DNA of 64,000 bases from Sorex araneus (GCF_027595985.1 NC_073306.1:153498919-153562918); one strand, 5' to 3'; positions 43,430 to 55,241 are shown, numbered from the stretch's first letter. Translations and numbers: made by a program. Notes: generated by a model not told the origin, from the letters alone.

Positions 43430-44640
43430 TTATTTTAATGTTTAATGAGATTTTTTGTCTGACAACATTCTATGGGTTTCAAGTATATAGTTTTTCAACT
43501 CAATAACTGTCTGTACCACCAGGATCACCACAAAATGACCAGTCGCAAAGTACCATCATAAACCTCACCTCTCTGTTCCATCCTCTTTTCCCTTCTCTCC
43601 AATGATCACTATTTTGTTGTTGCAGCTTAAGTATTTGTTTGCTTTATTTATATTTCAAAAGTGAATAAAATACAGTATGACTTTCTTTTGACTTATTTTA
43701 TTAGGCATAATTCCATCCATGTTGAAGTAGTAAGATTTCACCTTTTTTAATGATTGAGGTAGGAATCTATTGTGTCTATAAACCATATCTTCATCCACTC
43801 ATCTGCTGTTGATTACGTTGTACTGTAGGACTGGAGCTATAGCACAGCAGTAGGGCATTTGCCTCTGACGCAGCTGACCCGGTGTTCGATTCCTCCACCC
43901 CTCTCGGAGAGCCTGGCAAGCTACCCATGGCATATTGGATATGCCAAAAACAGTAACAATAAGTCTCACAGTGAGAGACATTACTGGTGCCCGCTCGAGC
44001 AAATCGATGAGCAATGGGATGACAGTGACATTGTACTGTATCTTGGTTATTGTGACTAGTGAGTACAGGTGTAAATTTATGTTTTGAAATTAGTATTTTC
44101 ATGTTTTCTGGCTAAATGGCCAGAAGAGAACTTATGAGATCATATAGGAATTTTGTTTTTATTTTTTGAGAAACTTCCATACTGTTTTTCATAGTAGCTG
44201 TTTACATTTACTTTCCTACCAACAATACACAGGGACCATTTCTCTGTACATCCTCACTAACACTTATTAATCCCTGAATTTTTGACAATGACCTTTTAAA
44301 CTAGTGTGAGGTAAAATCTCATTGGGGTTTTGATTTGCATTTTCCTAATGACAAGTGACCTAACATGTTTTCATGTATCTGTTGGCTAGCTATGTGTCTT
44401 CATTGATGAAATGCCTATTTAGATTCTCTCCCTATTCTTAAATTAGGTTGCTTGCTTCGTTCTTATTGACTTGTTTATATATTTTGGATATTAACTCCTT
44501 GTCTGATGTATGGTTTGCAAACATCTGTCATTCAAGCAGCTGCTTTTTCATTTCAACAGCAGTCTCTCCTTTTCTCTTGCAGAAGTTTTAAGTTTGATGC
44601 ACTCCAATTTGTTTATTTTATCTTTGTTTTTCTCGCTGAG
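43430..44640 (-). mobile_element. Ancient L1, minus strand
   Basis: Minus-strand L1 3' UTR and ORF2 complement ('ttattaggcataattccatc', 'tttggatattaactccttgt', 'gatgcactccaatttgttta'). Interrupted by a composite SINE at 43,828-44,030. Inactive. Confidence 0.75.
43818..44040 (+). mobile_element. RTE-tailed composite SINE with 10-bp TSD (copy 43,828-44,030)
   Basis: The clearest example: a 203-bp insertion in ancient L1 ORF2 with TSD ttgtactgta at 43,818-43,827 and 44,031-44,040. tRNA-like head (ggactggagctatagcacag and B-box-like 'tgttcgattcctcc'), then RTE 5' UTR piece (cctctcggagagcctggcaa to atgccaaaaacagtaacaat), then RTE 3' end. In frame the tail reads WCPLEQIDEQWDDS, the C-terminus of the RTE protein. 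Confidence 0.95.
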
Positions 44641-44929
44641 ATGAATCCACAGAGGTATCATTATGAAATTGTCGTTCTTGACTCTATATGTCTCTTTTCC
44701 TATTTCAGCCACTTTCATAGCTTACACCTTTGCTTCTTCACATCTGAATGGTTTTCTTGACTGGGGCTTGGGTTATCATTCCATCCACATCTCCATTATG
44801 GTTAAATTCTACATTCCTGCAGCCTTTCAAACATCTCCCTAACCTCTATACCTTCTTTTCTATGTATGATTAAAACCAGAGATCTGTTGGCCTCTGCATT
44901 TCTCTATATTTCAGTATTTTCCTGCTCAT

Positions 44930-45190
44930 CATTCAAGGCTTAACTTAAGCTCTCTTTATCTAGAATGATTTTACTATCTCTTTAAGCATATTTTCCCTTT
45001 TGCTTTCCATAACCAGTGTCCTAACATTACCACATTGCACCTTGTCTTAATAAATTATACTCTTCTTTCTTCAAACAGCTGTTTCTGTCACTAAATCCAC
45101 TTCAGGGTGAATGTATAACATCTCATTTATCTTTGTACTAAGTGTGGTAACTGGAATAGAACACATTTAATAAAAATTTTATTAAATAAA
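44930..45190 (+). mobile_element. Probable L2 LINE relic
   Basis: 'gctcatcattcaaggcttaa', 'atctagaatgattttactat', 'tcatttatctttgtact', 'gaacacatttaataaaaatt' fit an L2 3' end with an A-rich terminus. Weakly preserved. Confidence 0.5.
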
Positions 45191-46075
45191 GAATCAAGGT
45201 TAAGTAGGTTTCAAATAATTTTAATCAAATTGTAAATAACTACTCAAGCATACTTTTGTGGGTTTGATGACACAGAAAAAACAACCATATCCTCCTATAA
45301 TAACAACTTGAGACTCTAGGTAGAGCTCTTTTTGACCTGGGATGGCAAAGTCTAACTCCTGTAAATAATTATGAGCATGGTTCACTGTGAAAATTTCTTT
45401 TTCATTTAGAGAATATATAAGTGAAGATGTTAATTATAAAAATGAAAAAAGTCATAATTTGTAAGATAGTTTTAAAATCTTGAGCTCTAGTTAAAAACAA
45501 ATAGTTTATCCAGACAGTTCAATTTATTCATCTTGAACACATGAAATCTTCATGATCAAAGACTCTTCTAATTATCATTCCCTGAAGGGCATATGGCATT
45601 TGGACACATATCACATGTCATCTTTACCAAGGAAGTGTCTATAAACACTACTGTTTAGAGGAGTTAATAAGATTCACATAAACACCAAAAAAGTACTAAG
45701 ATTTTATAAGGAATACTATAAAGCACACACAAAGTCATTTCTTGTTTCACCTATTCTTCCTATTAAAATAGCTTCATGGGAACTTGCAAGGAGGATTGAC
45801 ATACCAGTGGCAGAGGTTATGAGAAAACATTGATAGAACATTTATGTTCTTAGCTATGAGGGATGGCCCCAGGCCTGGTGGAGCTTATAACTTTGGTTAA
45901 GCCCCTGTGGGAAGATGAACCTAACCTAGTGTGTACCATGAGATTGGTATTCTATGAGGATAGGTGTTTCAGAATGCATGAATAACCTTCTGGGTAGTAT
46001 TTAATTTCATCTGACCTCAGAGTGAATAATGGCAACTAGTAGCTACTATAAAGAATAAGTATTAGAGTCTTTTAG
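45191..46075. other. No recognised feature
   Basis: About 880 bp of AT-rich sequence with no named feature. Confidence 0.4.
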
Positions 46076-46077
46076 GG

Positions 46078-46190
46078 TTGGAGAGATAGTACAGCAGTTA
46101 AGGCGTGTGTCTTGCAAGTTGACCTAAATTCAGTCCTCAGCACACCATATGGTCTCCTGAGCTCAACAAGTGTTATCCCTGCATTCAGAT
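46078..46190 (+). mobile_element. Old SOR-type SINE, head and body
   Basis: 'ggttggagagatagtacagc', 'tcctcagcacaccatatggt' in SOR order; strongly diverged, tail not clear. Confidence 0.6.
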
Positions 46191-46299
46191 GCAAGAGGAA
46201 GTCCTTAGCTGGATGGGCCCCCCGCCCCAATTGGAATCGTTTATAAAAGTTAACGATGCTATGCTAAAGAGAAAATGCTATGCTAAAGATAGCATTTTC

Positions 46300-46400
46300 G
46301 TTATGAGGAAATCAAGGTTAAGTATCTTAGCAAGGTCATGTAACTATAAAATGGTAGAGTTAAGATTAAAACACAGCTCCTTTTTACTTTAAGTGTGTTT
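46300..46400 (-). mobile_element. MIR SINE relic
   Basis: 'gaggaaatcaaggttaagta', 'gcaaggtcatgtaactataa', 'gagttaagattaaaacacag' fit MIR core to head on the minus strand. Confidence 0.65.
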
Positions 46401-47555
46401 GTAATAAGGATGAGGCTTCACATTTTGATATATATGTATATATAGTTTAGATACATAGCATGTGCTCATAATGTACATGTAAAATGTATATGCATATAAG
46501 TATACATAGCTTAACTAGTTTATTATGCATGAGGTACTCAGAAATAGTTTATCTTTATCAGTTAAGGAGTCCTTTATTTGATTACTGCTATATAAAAAAT
46601 TCTCCCAAAACTTAATGGTTTGGTACTTCAAACTTGAATGGCTTGTAGCTTTATGGCATAAAACAACCACCATTCATCCTTTTATAGTTTCTTCAGGTAA
46701 GCAATCTGAGAATAGTTTATCTGGAAACTATGGCTTAAGAATTCTCATAAGGTTACCGTCAAACTGTTGATTGAGATTGTGGTCTCATCTGGAGTTTGGG
46801 TTGGGAAGGGTTCCACTTCTAGTACACGTGTGTGGTTGTTGGCAAGCTCCAGATGTTTGCATATTTCTCTTCATTAGGTTGCTTTGTAACTTGACAATTC
46901 ACTTCTCACAGGGCAAACAATTTAAGAGTAAGAAAGTAAGAGCACTGAATGCAAAAGTCACAAATAAAGACCTGATATTGAGAAAAGACTTGTCATTGCT
47001 TTTGTCATGATTTTTATTAGAATTCTCATTAAGTGTAGCTCTCACTTAAGGGAAAGAGATTACTTCCTGGCATGGACACCAAGATGTGGGTCATTAGACT
47101 ATGTAGTGCTTGCTAAGGAGATATTTCTTAGTCTTTCAGTTATCAGTCTTTTCAAAGAATATCTCTGGATTTCTAGCCTTATGAGGACTTATATTTAGTG
47201 TTGCAGAAATACTACCACAGGCATCAAGCAGAAATCAATGCAATGTTGAATAATATCTGTGACATAAACATAGCTAATATTTCTGATGATGGATCAATAT
47301 GTTATGAAGAGCATTGTTATTTTCAGTAAATTAACATCATCATTATTATTGTCCTCCTCAAGAGCAAAGGCACAATAATATTATTCACTCAATGAAATGT
47401 TAAGTCCAGGAGATAGTGATAAAAGCAAAATATAACATTAAGAAATTAGAGTATGGACTAGATTAGTAGAACAGGACCTAATCTTTGTCTTAACAGTCTA
47501 GCCTTGCCATTTAATCACTCTAGTTCTTAAGTTTGTGTATAAAATAAAGTAGTTA
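46401..47555. other. No recognised feature
   Basis: About 1.15 kb of AT-rich DNA; nothing named. Confidence 0.4.
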
Positions 47556-47559
47556 AATA

Positions 47560-47965
47560 AAAACAGAGTCAAGGACAGTAGATACAAGGGCCAGGAGGAT
47601 TACCCCATAGCTGGGAGAAGGCAGAAGGAATAGAGGAGGGATCACTAAGAAAGTAATGGCTGGAGGAATCAGTCATGATGGGAGATGTGTGTCAAAAGTA
47701 GATAATGGACCAAACATGATGATCTCTCAGTGTCTGTGCCCAAATATGCAAGCCATATGCCCAAAAGTAGAGAGAGAGAGTATGGGGGATATTGTCTGCC
47801 ATGGAGGTAGGGGGAGGGTGGGAAAGGGGGGTATATTGGGGATATTGGTGGTGAGGTATGTGCACTGGTGGAGGGATGGGTGTTTGATCATTGTGATATT
47901 GTAACCCAAACATGAAAGCTTATAACTATCTCATGGTGATTCAATAAAATTAAAACAAAACAAAA
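47560..47965 (+). mobile_element. L1 3' UTR
   Basis: 'gggccaggaggattacccca', 'gatgatctctcagtgtctgt', 'gcactggtggagggatgggt', 'ctcatggtgattcaataaaa' then (AAAAC)n. A 5'-truncated L1 on the plus strand. Confidence 0.9.
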
Positions 47966-47990
47966 CAAAACAGCAAAACTTTTACAGTCT

Positions 47991-48165
47991 TATTTTTCTT
48001 TTTTGGGGGGTCACACCTGGTGATGCCCAGGGGTTACTCCTGGCTCTGCACTTAGGAATTGCTCCTGGCAGTGCTCAGGGGACCATATGGGATGCTGGGA
48101 ATCAAACCCAGGTCGGCTGTGTGCAAGGCAAATGCCCTACCCACTGTGCTATCACTCCAGCCCCA
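47991..48165 (-). mobile_element. SOR SINE
   Basis: Minus-strand SOR with T-rich left end, B-box complement (ggaatcaaacccaggtcggc) and A-box complement. The imperfect TSD is acttttacagtctta on the left and attttacagtccta on the right. Confidence 0.93.
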
Positions 48166-48483
48166 AAATTTTACAGTCCTAAGGATCAGACAAACAATAT
48201 GGGAGTGTAAAGAAATCAACACTAGATATAAATGAGCTATAATGCTATGAAAAAATCAACAAATTCTGCTCAGAAGGGAATATTATAGTCATGAGGGAAA
48301 TATGAGCAGCATTGTCAGACTTTTGGTTTTTTAAAAGAACTTGGAAATCCAGATTTTAATTTTCAAAAAATACTTTCCCATTGTTAAACCTCTGTATAGA
48401 TGAGAGTGTATACCTTTTGTGGGGTCAGGTTGAAATCTTTTATTATATCTTTAAACATCTGTCCCATTAAAAATTACGTTTCT

Positions 48484-48705
48484 CCACAACACCCAAAAGG
48501 AGAGAGAGAACAAAAGGGAATGCCCTGCCGGGGGAGGGGGGTGGAAGGGACGGTGGGGGTGGTGGGAGGGATGCTGAGACCATTGGTGGTGGAAAGTGGG
48601 CACTGGTGGAGGGATGGGTACTCGATCATGTATGACTGAAATGCAAGCATTAAAGTTTGTAAGTCTGTAACTGTACCTCACAGTGATTCACTAATAAAAA
48701 ATGTG
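48484..48705 (+). mobile_element. L1 3' UTR, young subfamily
   Basis: 'ccacaacacccaaaaggaga', 'ggcactggtggagggatggg', ending 'cactaataaaaaatg'. Same subfamily as the 3' segment at 16,026. Strongly truncated, with no ORF2. Confidence 0.92.
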
Positions 48706-48769
48706 TTTCTATTTTTTAATTTAAAAAATAATTTTATAAACATTGAAACATGTAATGTTTTATTTATTT

Positions 48770-48940
48770 ATTGGTTTGGGAGCCACACTTGACAATACTA
48801 GGGATTACTCCTTACAATGTGGTTAAGGATCACTCCTAGCAGGGCTTGGGGGACCTTATGCCGTGCCAGGATCCCCCCAGGTCATCTATGTGCAAAGCAA
48901 GTGCCTTACCTGCTGTACTGTAGCGCTAGCTCTACAACAT
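48770..48940 (-). mobile_element. Old SOR-type SINE
   Basis: 'agccacacttgacaatacta', 'gatcccccc' in the B-box region, 'gcaaagcaagtgccttacct' at the head. Diverged. Confidence 0.75.
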
Positions 48941-49149
48941 AGAATGTTTTCATGACATACATTGAAAAGCATCTCTTCTATAGAAGAATTGTCAATACCT
49001 ATAAAAATGTTCAGGTTCCTTTTCTTCTTTTAGGTGAGTTGCTTTTCCAAAACACCTATTATTTTAGAAAGATCTACTCCAAGGAATCGATACATGACAG
49101 TGAATAGTGAATATGAAAGACACTTCTCATTTTATTTATATTTGACCCT

Positions 49150-50285
49150 GAGTGCTGCTGGGAAAATAGGACAGGAATCATAATAGGGGAGTTTTAAATG
49201 AATCTTGATGCTTTCAGATTGGAATCTTTACCAGCTCTGGTCATGGACTCAGTGATAACATCTAATACTTGTTAAAATTAAATCATAAATTATATTCATA
49301 AAGATTTTTATAAATAACCTCATGCAGGGTCAATGTCAACAGAAGAAATTAAAAAAGCAATTGAGGAGTCCTGCTGTTTGAGCTCATGGGCCCCAGAATG
49401 AACGGCTTGATTGCCAGGACCCAATCTTTACCTAATAAACACACAAATGCCATCGTTAATATTGACACAAGGAAGTTAAATGGAGATACTCTCCACAATA
49501 AAATGTCATTTTTTTGAGAATGAATATGAAAATTATGAGTTTTAAAGACACATAACAGACATGAAATGGAAAATTCCAGACTATCTGCATTATGGAAATG
49601 ATAACTGAGAGATAGTGAGATATTTTGGGCAGGTCCATTGCAATTTTTTAAAAATTTTAATTGGCTATGTGATCTGGACAGCTGCCACACTAATTTGAGG
49701 GAAACTATTGTCACATATTTTGGCTTCAACAGAAGCGTATCTAACTCAGGGAATTAAGTCTCCATCTCTGACTTCTTATTAGCTGGAGTGCCCTGACTTC
49801 TGCAGGGAAAATAGTGCTCAGCATACACCTAGTGAGACAACTTCTGTTCCAGGATCAGAGTTTGCTAATCATCTTACTGTACGTGGCTTCTGCCAAACTG
49901 ATTAACAACTCTGCTGAATTTGAGGCTACCTAAAAAAGCATTTTCTAGCATTGGCTCCGCACTGAGCTTCCCTGGGTTTGCTCCTGTTTAGATCACCATC
50001 ACCTACTTGGCGTCTGTATCGATCACACAGAGAAACATTTTGTACATGGAATTGATGGGTAAATTAGTTGATGCATATAAAGAATGTGGAGTACTCATAA
50101 TGCATATTAAGTATTCAATACGTTTGTAGCCAGTAACTGTGATATTGTTAGCTCCAGTGCCTGGGTACCGCGCAGAAGCTCTCCCGTTCATGGGCTGGCT
50201 ATGACTACGACGAATGGCGGGGGGCTAGGCTGGGGTGGTGGCGGTGGGGAGGGCGTCTGCTAGATCACGCCCTTCCAATTAGGCA
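49150..50285. other. Repeat-free stretch, candidate conserved non-coding DNA
   Basis: About 1.1 kb with no recognised repeat, a run of A/T-rich transcription-factor-like cores (for example near 49,640-49,700) and GC-rich sequence at the right edge (50,200-50,280). Small open frames here have no motifs. Conservation not tested. Confidence 0.3.
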
Positions 50286-50297
50286 TGTGTCATAGGT

Positions 50298-51570
50298 CCT
50301 CCTCCCTCCCTCCCTCCCTCCCTCCCTTTCTCCTCCTTGCCTTCCTTCCGCCTCCTCCTTCCTCCCTTCCTCCTTCCTTCCTTCCTTCCTTCCTCTTCCT
50401 TCCTTCTTCCTTCCTTTCTCTTCCTTCCTTCTTCCTCCTTCCTTCCCTCCCTAGCCTTCCCGCGCCCTCCCTCCTTCCTTCCTTCCTACCTTCCCTCCCT
50501 CCCTCCCTCCCTCCCTCCCTCCCTCCCTTCCTTCCTTCCTTCCTTCCTTCCTTCCTTCCTTCCTCCTTCCTTCCTTCCTTCCTTCCTTCCTTCCTACTTT
50601 CCCTCCCTCCCTCCCTCCCTCCCTCCCTCCCTCCCTCCCTCCCTCCCTCCCTCCCTCCCTCCCTTCCTTCCTTCCTTCCTTCCTTCCTTCCTTCCTTCCT
50701 TCCTTCCTTCCTTCCTTCCTTCCTTCCTTCCTCCCTTCCTACTTTCCCTCCTCCTCCCTCCCTCCCTTCCTTCCTTCCTTCCTTCCTTCCTTCCTTCCTT
50801 CCTTCCTTCCTTCCTTCCTTCCTTCCTTCCTTCCTTCCTCCCTTCCTACTTTCCCTCCCTCCCTCCCTTCCGTCCTTCCTTCCTTCCTTCCTTCCTTCCT
50901 TCCTTCCTTCCTTCCTTCCTTCCTTCCTTCCTTCCTTCCTTCCTCCCTTTCTACCTTCCCTCCCTCCCTCCCTCCCTCCCTCCCTCCCTCCCTCCCTTCC
51001 TTCCTTCCTCCCTCCCTCCCTTCCTTCCTTCCTTCCTTCCTTCCTTCCTCCCTTCCTACTTTCCCTCCCTCCCTCCCTCCCTCCCTTCCTTCCTTCCTTC
51101 CTTCCTTCCTTCCTTCCTTCCTTCCTTCCTTCCTTCCTTCCTTCCTTCCTTCCTCCCTTTCTACCTTCCCTCCCTCCCTCCCTCCCTCCCTCCCTCCCTC
51201 CCTTCCTTCCTTCCTTCCTTCCTTCCTTCCTTCCTTCCTTCCTTCCTTCCTTCCTTCCTCCCTTCCTTCCTTCCTCCCTTCCTACTTTCCCTCCCTCCCT
51301 CCCTCCCTCCCTCCCTCCCTCCCTCCCTCCCTCCCTCCCTCCCTCCTCCCTTCCTTCCTTCCTTCCTTCCTTCCTTCCTTCCTTCCTTCCTTCCTTCCTT
51401 CCTTCCTTCCTTCCTTCCTCCCTTCCTACTTTCCCTCCCTCCCTCCCTCCCTCCCTCCCTCCCTCCCTTCCTTCCTTCCTTCCTTCCTTCCTTCCTTCCT
51501 TCCTTCCTTCCTTCCTTCCTTCCTTCCTTCCTTCCTTCCTTCCTTCCTTCCTTCCTTCCTTCTTTCTTTC
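50298..51570. repeat. 1.27-kb polypyrimidine microsatellite array (CCTT/CCTC)n
   Basis: Alternating blocks of CTTC and CTCC tetranucleotides. A marker heptamer, ctacytt, recurs at 50,486, 50,594, 50,739, 50,846, 50,951, 51,056, 51,161, 51,282 and 51,426. Spacing is 108, 145, 107, 105, 105, 105, 121 and 144 bp. The strand is nearly pure pyrimidine, so non-B DNA is possible. The array abuts the T-rich tail of a minus-strand SINE at 51,570, the probable seed. The long Leu/Pro/Ser and Lys/Gly/Arg open frames here are artefacts. Confidence 0.97.
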
Positions 51571-51725
51571 TGCCACACCTGCTGATGCTCAGGCTTACTC
51601 CTGGCTCTGTTCTCGGGAATCCCGACTGGCAGGCCAAGAGGACCATATTGGGTGTTGGGAATTGAACCTGGGTTGGCTCCATGCAAGAAAAGCACGCTAT
51701 TCCTTGAACTATTGCTCTAGTCCTA
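51570..51725 (-). mobile_element. SOR-type SINE bordering the array
   Basis: 'gctgatgctcaggcttactc', 'gtgttgggaattgaacctgg', 'actattgctctag' in minus-strand SOR order; its T-rich tail merges into the CTTT/CCTT array. Confidence 0.85.
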
Positions 51726-52503
51726 GGTCATAATTTCTTTTTTATTTTTAAAAATTCTATTAATTTTATAAAGTAATTCACAATATTTGATTACATTTAA
51801 TATTCAAACAACAATCCCACCACCATTATACCTTCCCACCATCATATTTGGATGTTTCCATCTTGAACCCCAACCCCTGCTCCAAAGCGGAACCAAAATA
51901 ATTTATTTTGTAATGTTTGTTATGAATAAACTGCAGAAAATGCTCCAAAAAAACTTTCCTTGGAGGAGAGTGTGTGAAGATTGTTGTAATTCACCCCAGG
52001 GCCATTTAGCCCTTCTGTTAAGGGTTAAGCATGTGTGCTTATATATATATCTGTAAAAATATATTGTCCTCTAAGATTGGCTACCTTCTACTTTAATCCC
52101 CCCTTCAAATGTGGTGAGCTACTCTTGGAGCGTGAGTGGTGTGAGGTACGAGATGTCTAGGCATAGGTTTAATTGTGGGTGAGGCATGGCCCGAGCATGT
52201 GGAGAGTGATTGTGAGCATGGAGGCAGTTGAGTTCTGGAGGCTTTTGGCTGCTTGAGCTGGGTCCCTTGGGGCGGGCGGGTCCTCATCCACCCCCCTCTG
52301 GGGCACTCTGCATGAAACAGCCCAGCAGAGTCCAGCGGCATGGCGATGACGAGTCCATTTATGCTCTCTTCTGAGAGAGAAGGACAATAGTCTCTGGATT
52401 GTGGCCATTGATGAGATTATCTGGTGCCAGCCAGAGGTGGCTTGAGGGTGTGACTGCCGACTTGCCAGAAACATGGAGGGACATGGCTGGGTCATAATTT
52501 CTT
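51726..52503 (-). mobile_element. Unidentified retroposon X, copy 3, with 14-bp TSD (copy 51,740-52,489)
   Basis: A 750-bp insertion with TSD ggtcataatttctt at 51,726-51,739 and 52,490-52,503. The AT-rich 3' end is at the left; the target on the minus strand is A-rich (aagaaattatgacc), which fits L1-type insertion. The right part contains 'gagcatgtggagagtgattg' and 'tctctggattgtggccattg', shared with copies 1 and 2. No ORF. TSD length excludes an LTR. Confidence 0.9.
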
Positions 52504-52689
52504 AATGGTGGCAGGTACCTGAATGAATAATACTTAATGGGTATAATGGTCCTCGATATGTTTCCAGGAAACTAAAATTCTACTGAACTCCGTGTGTTAA
52601 CTCCAAGATTCTAGTCATAGGGTTACACTATTCACATGGATTTTAGTATTAAAAATTTATAGCAAGGATTAATTTGTCTTTCCCCAATT

Positions 52690-53060
52690 TTTTTTTTTGC
52701 ATTAGGAGGGAGAGACAGATTAATATATGGGAACATTGGTGAAGGTAAGGTGATACTGGTGATGGGATTACTGTTGAAATATTATATGCCTAAAACTCAA
52801 CTACCAGTAACTTTGTAATCACAGTTCTTTAGTAGGAAAATAAAAAATTAAAATTAAAAAGATTTTTAAAAAAGAGGAACAATAAGTGTCTGCTATAAAG
52901 GGAGGCAGGCTATGGGGAATGTTGGGAGGGAAACTGGGACATTGGTGGTAGGAAATGTTCACGGGTGAAGTGACAGGTGCTGGGACATTTTATGGCTGAA
53001 ACTCAATCATGAACAACTTTGTATATCTCATGGTGACTCACAAAAGAGAAAAAGAAAAAA
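52690..53060 (+). mobile_element. Two old L1 3' UTR fragments in tandem
   Basis: The first (about 52,705-52,860) has 'ggtgatgggattactgttga' and an A-rich end; the second (about 52,870-53,060) has 'gggagggaaactgggacatt', 'catggtgactcac' and an A-rich end. Both plus strand, 5'-truncated. Confidence 0.75.
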
Positions 53061-53438
53061 TCCTACCAGGAATAACCCCAGTGCCCCCCAATATCACTGG
53101 CTAATAGTGATAGCTATAACCCTAGTCTCCTGAACATTCCCATGGGTGGCCCTTATCTGAATATTGGAAGAGTGACTCTAATGTCTTTGAATGATCTTGA
53201 CTATTTCAGTCTATCTATGTTTTTTGAAGTTGTGTAATTTCAACTTGGAATAAAGAATATCTTCCAGGTTGGCTGATGCTTCTAAGACTATTTTCATGAT
53301 CCAGGTATACATCTTTCTAATACTTCACCTTCCCCAGGGAAAGAAAGGAGGGCAGGGATGTGGTAGGTTAGAAAGTCGGTAAATACAAGTTTAATTATTT
53401 TCTCTGGTTTTCAATACTAGGATCTGGATGTCCAGGGA
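53061..53438. other. No recognised feature
   Basis: About 380 bp, nothing named. Confidence 0.4.
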
Positions 53439-53439
53439 C

Positions 53440-53885
53440 ACAATCTCATTCCCTAATTTGTGTTTGACTCCTCATTTTGCCACCAATGTCCCAGGGCCAT
53501 ATCACTATCAAAATGATTCCTCTACTCATTCCTCCCATCTTTTTACCCTTTTCCTCCTACAAACACTATAGTTTTCACAGAATATGGATGTTTTATTAAT
53601 TTTTGTCAGTTGTTTGCTTTAGTTATGTATATTCTGCATATGGGCAAAACCATTGATAAATGTCTTTCACTTTCTGACTATACTATGTATAGTATAGTTA
53701 CATTTAATTCCATTCATTTGTCCCAAATGACATGGTTTATTTATTTTATTTTTTTCATGGTGGAGTGGTATCACACTGAGTATGTAGGTCACATCTCTGT
53801 GAATTAATCTGTTAATGGACATTAGGTTAGTTCTATGTTTTGACTCTTGCTAATAATGAACATCAGTTTAATTCTTAATGTTACA
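53440..53885 (-). mobile_element. Ancient L1 fragment
   Basis: 'caccaatgtcccagggccat', 'ttaattccattcatttgtcc', 'gttaatggacattaggttag' fit a minus-strand L1 3' UTR and ORF2 end. Decayed. Confidence 0.6.
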
Positions 53886-53981
53886 TAGGTTGTGGTCCAT
53901 GTACAATAATGTGATAATATTTATCCTGGAGAAAATTGCCATAAACTTTCCAAGTGTTTTAAGAACAAATGATTTTTTCAC

Positions 53982-53983
<2 letters not shown>

Positions 53984-54022
<39 letters not shown>
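53984..54022. repeat. (TAA)n microsatellite
   Basis: A perfect TAA run of about 37 bp. Confidence 0.95.
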
Positions 54023-54023
<1 letters not shown>

Positions 54024-54640
54024 TAAAGAATTCCTTGAACAGCTCAATGAAATGAGGATCTTTATGGGTAATTTCCATTTAATTTCTAAAAAACATTTTT
54101 TGGCATGTTTTCTTATCAGTAGATATCTCAGCTAAAATATTTAGTTTGAGTGACCTAACAGTGGACTAAAAAGGTTAATATCATGTTTAAATGTTGAATT
54201 TGAAAATTGGTGGATCCTTTATTAATCATCAAGTCTTAGTAAAGTTAATCTAGTTGTTTGTCAGGAGTTTTATAGAGGAGATTTAAAAATGGATGGTTAG
54301 TTGGACAGGAAGATCTTTAAAATACCTCCTCACTTTGGCAATCTAAATTCTATAGTGCTTGTATTCAATATGTTAATATGATCTATAGTGTCAACCCAAA
54401 GGGTCACATATTTTGTGATTTTCTTCACTTCCATATTTATTTCAAATATCAGGAAAATCAGTGTGTTGTATAAGATCAGTGGATTCATGGTTATCATTCT
54501 GCATGCAATAAAGAGTACTGGATATATGGGAAAAAAGTTTTAAAAAGATGATTTAAAGAAAATACTCTGTTGGTTTTAAATTTTCTTTTTTTTATTTGCT
54601 AAATGGAAAATACTGCTGAAATAGTCTTAGGAACTTAGTC
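54023..54640. other. No recognised feature
   Basis: AT-rich sequence with no named feature. Confidence 0.4.
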
Positions 54641-54644
54641 ATTA

Positions 54645-54815
54645 ATTTTTTTGGCTTCTTGGCTACATTAAAAAATACTCAGGTGTCACTCTTAGTGCAG
54701 TGCTCAGGGATTACACCTGGTGATGCCAGGGGCCCATATGTAGTACTGGGAATTGAACCAGGGTAGACTGCATGCAAAGCAAGTGCCTTAACCCCTGCAT
54801 CATATCTCCAGCCCC
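54645..54815 (-). mobile_element. Old SOR-type SINE
   Basis: 'gcagtgctcagggattacac', 'gtactgggaattgaaccagg', 'catgcaaagcaagtgcctta', ending at the head with 'tatctccagcccc'. Confidence 0.82.
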
Positions 54816-54839
54816 AAGCATATAGTAATTTAAGAATAG

Positions 54840-55210
54840 CTCAATGCAATCACAACCCGCTCCAGTATATCATGGAATTAATGAGTCCCTAGGTGTGTCA
54901 GTACACAGTGAAACAAGGCATCATGGTCTCTGCTCTTGTTGAACTGGCACTCTGATGGAAAGATAAATCCTTAAAAAAATCATAAAGGTAAATCTTAATT
55001 ATAGCAGTGAGAAAAGCTTTGGAAGAAGAGTAAAGGTTATTAAAGCATTTATATAAAAGTAATTATAAAAAGAGGAATAACTTCATGAATGTGAGGAAAG
55101 AATTGTCTTGAGATTGTGTCCCAAGGCTCAGATATTAAGCTGAACCCTGGAAGATGAGTTAAATTTATCCAGCTAAAGAGAAAGGAACGCCTTAGCCAGA
55201 GCACATCCCT
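54840..55210 (-). mobile_element. L2 LINE relic
   Basis: 'catggtctctgctcttgttg' and 'ctggaagatgagttaaattt', then 'gaaaggaacgcct' follow L2 on the minus strand. Diverged. Confidence 0.55.
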
Positions 55211-55241
55211 AGCTGTCATCTGTCATATCCATTCCCAATAT

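Noticed and set aside
50285-51733. Very long open frames (up to 482 codons) on both strands
   Set aside because: They are translations of a (CCTT/CCTC)n array in all frames, giving only Leu/Pro/Ser/Phe or Lys/Gly/Arg/Glu. No gene.
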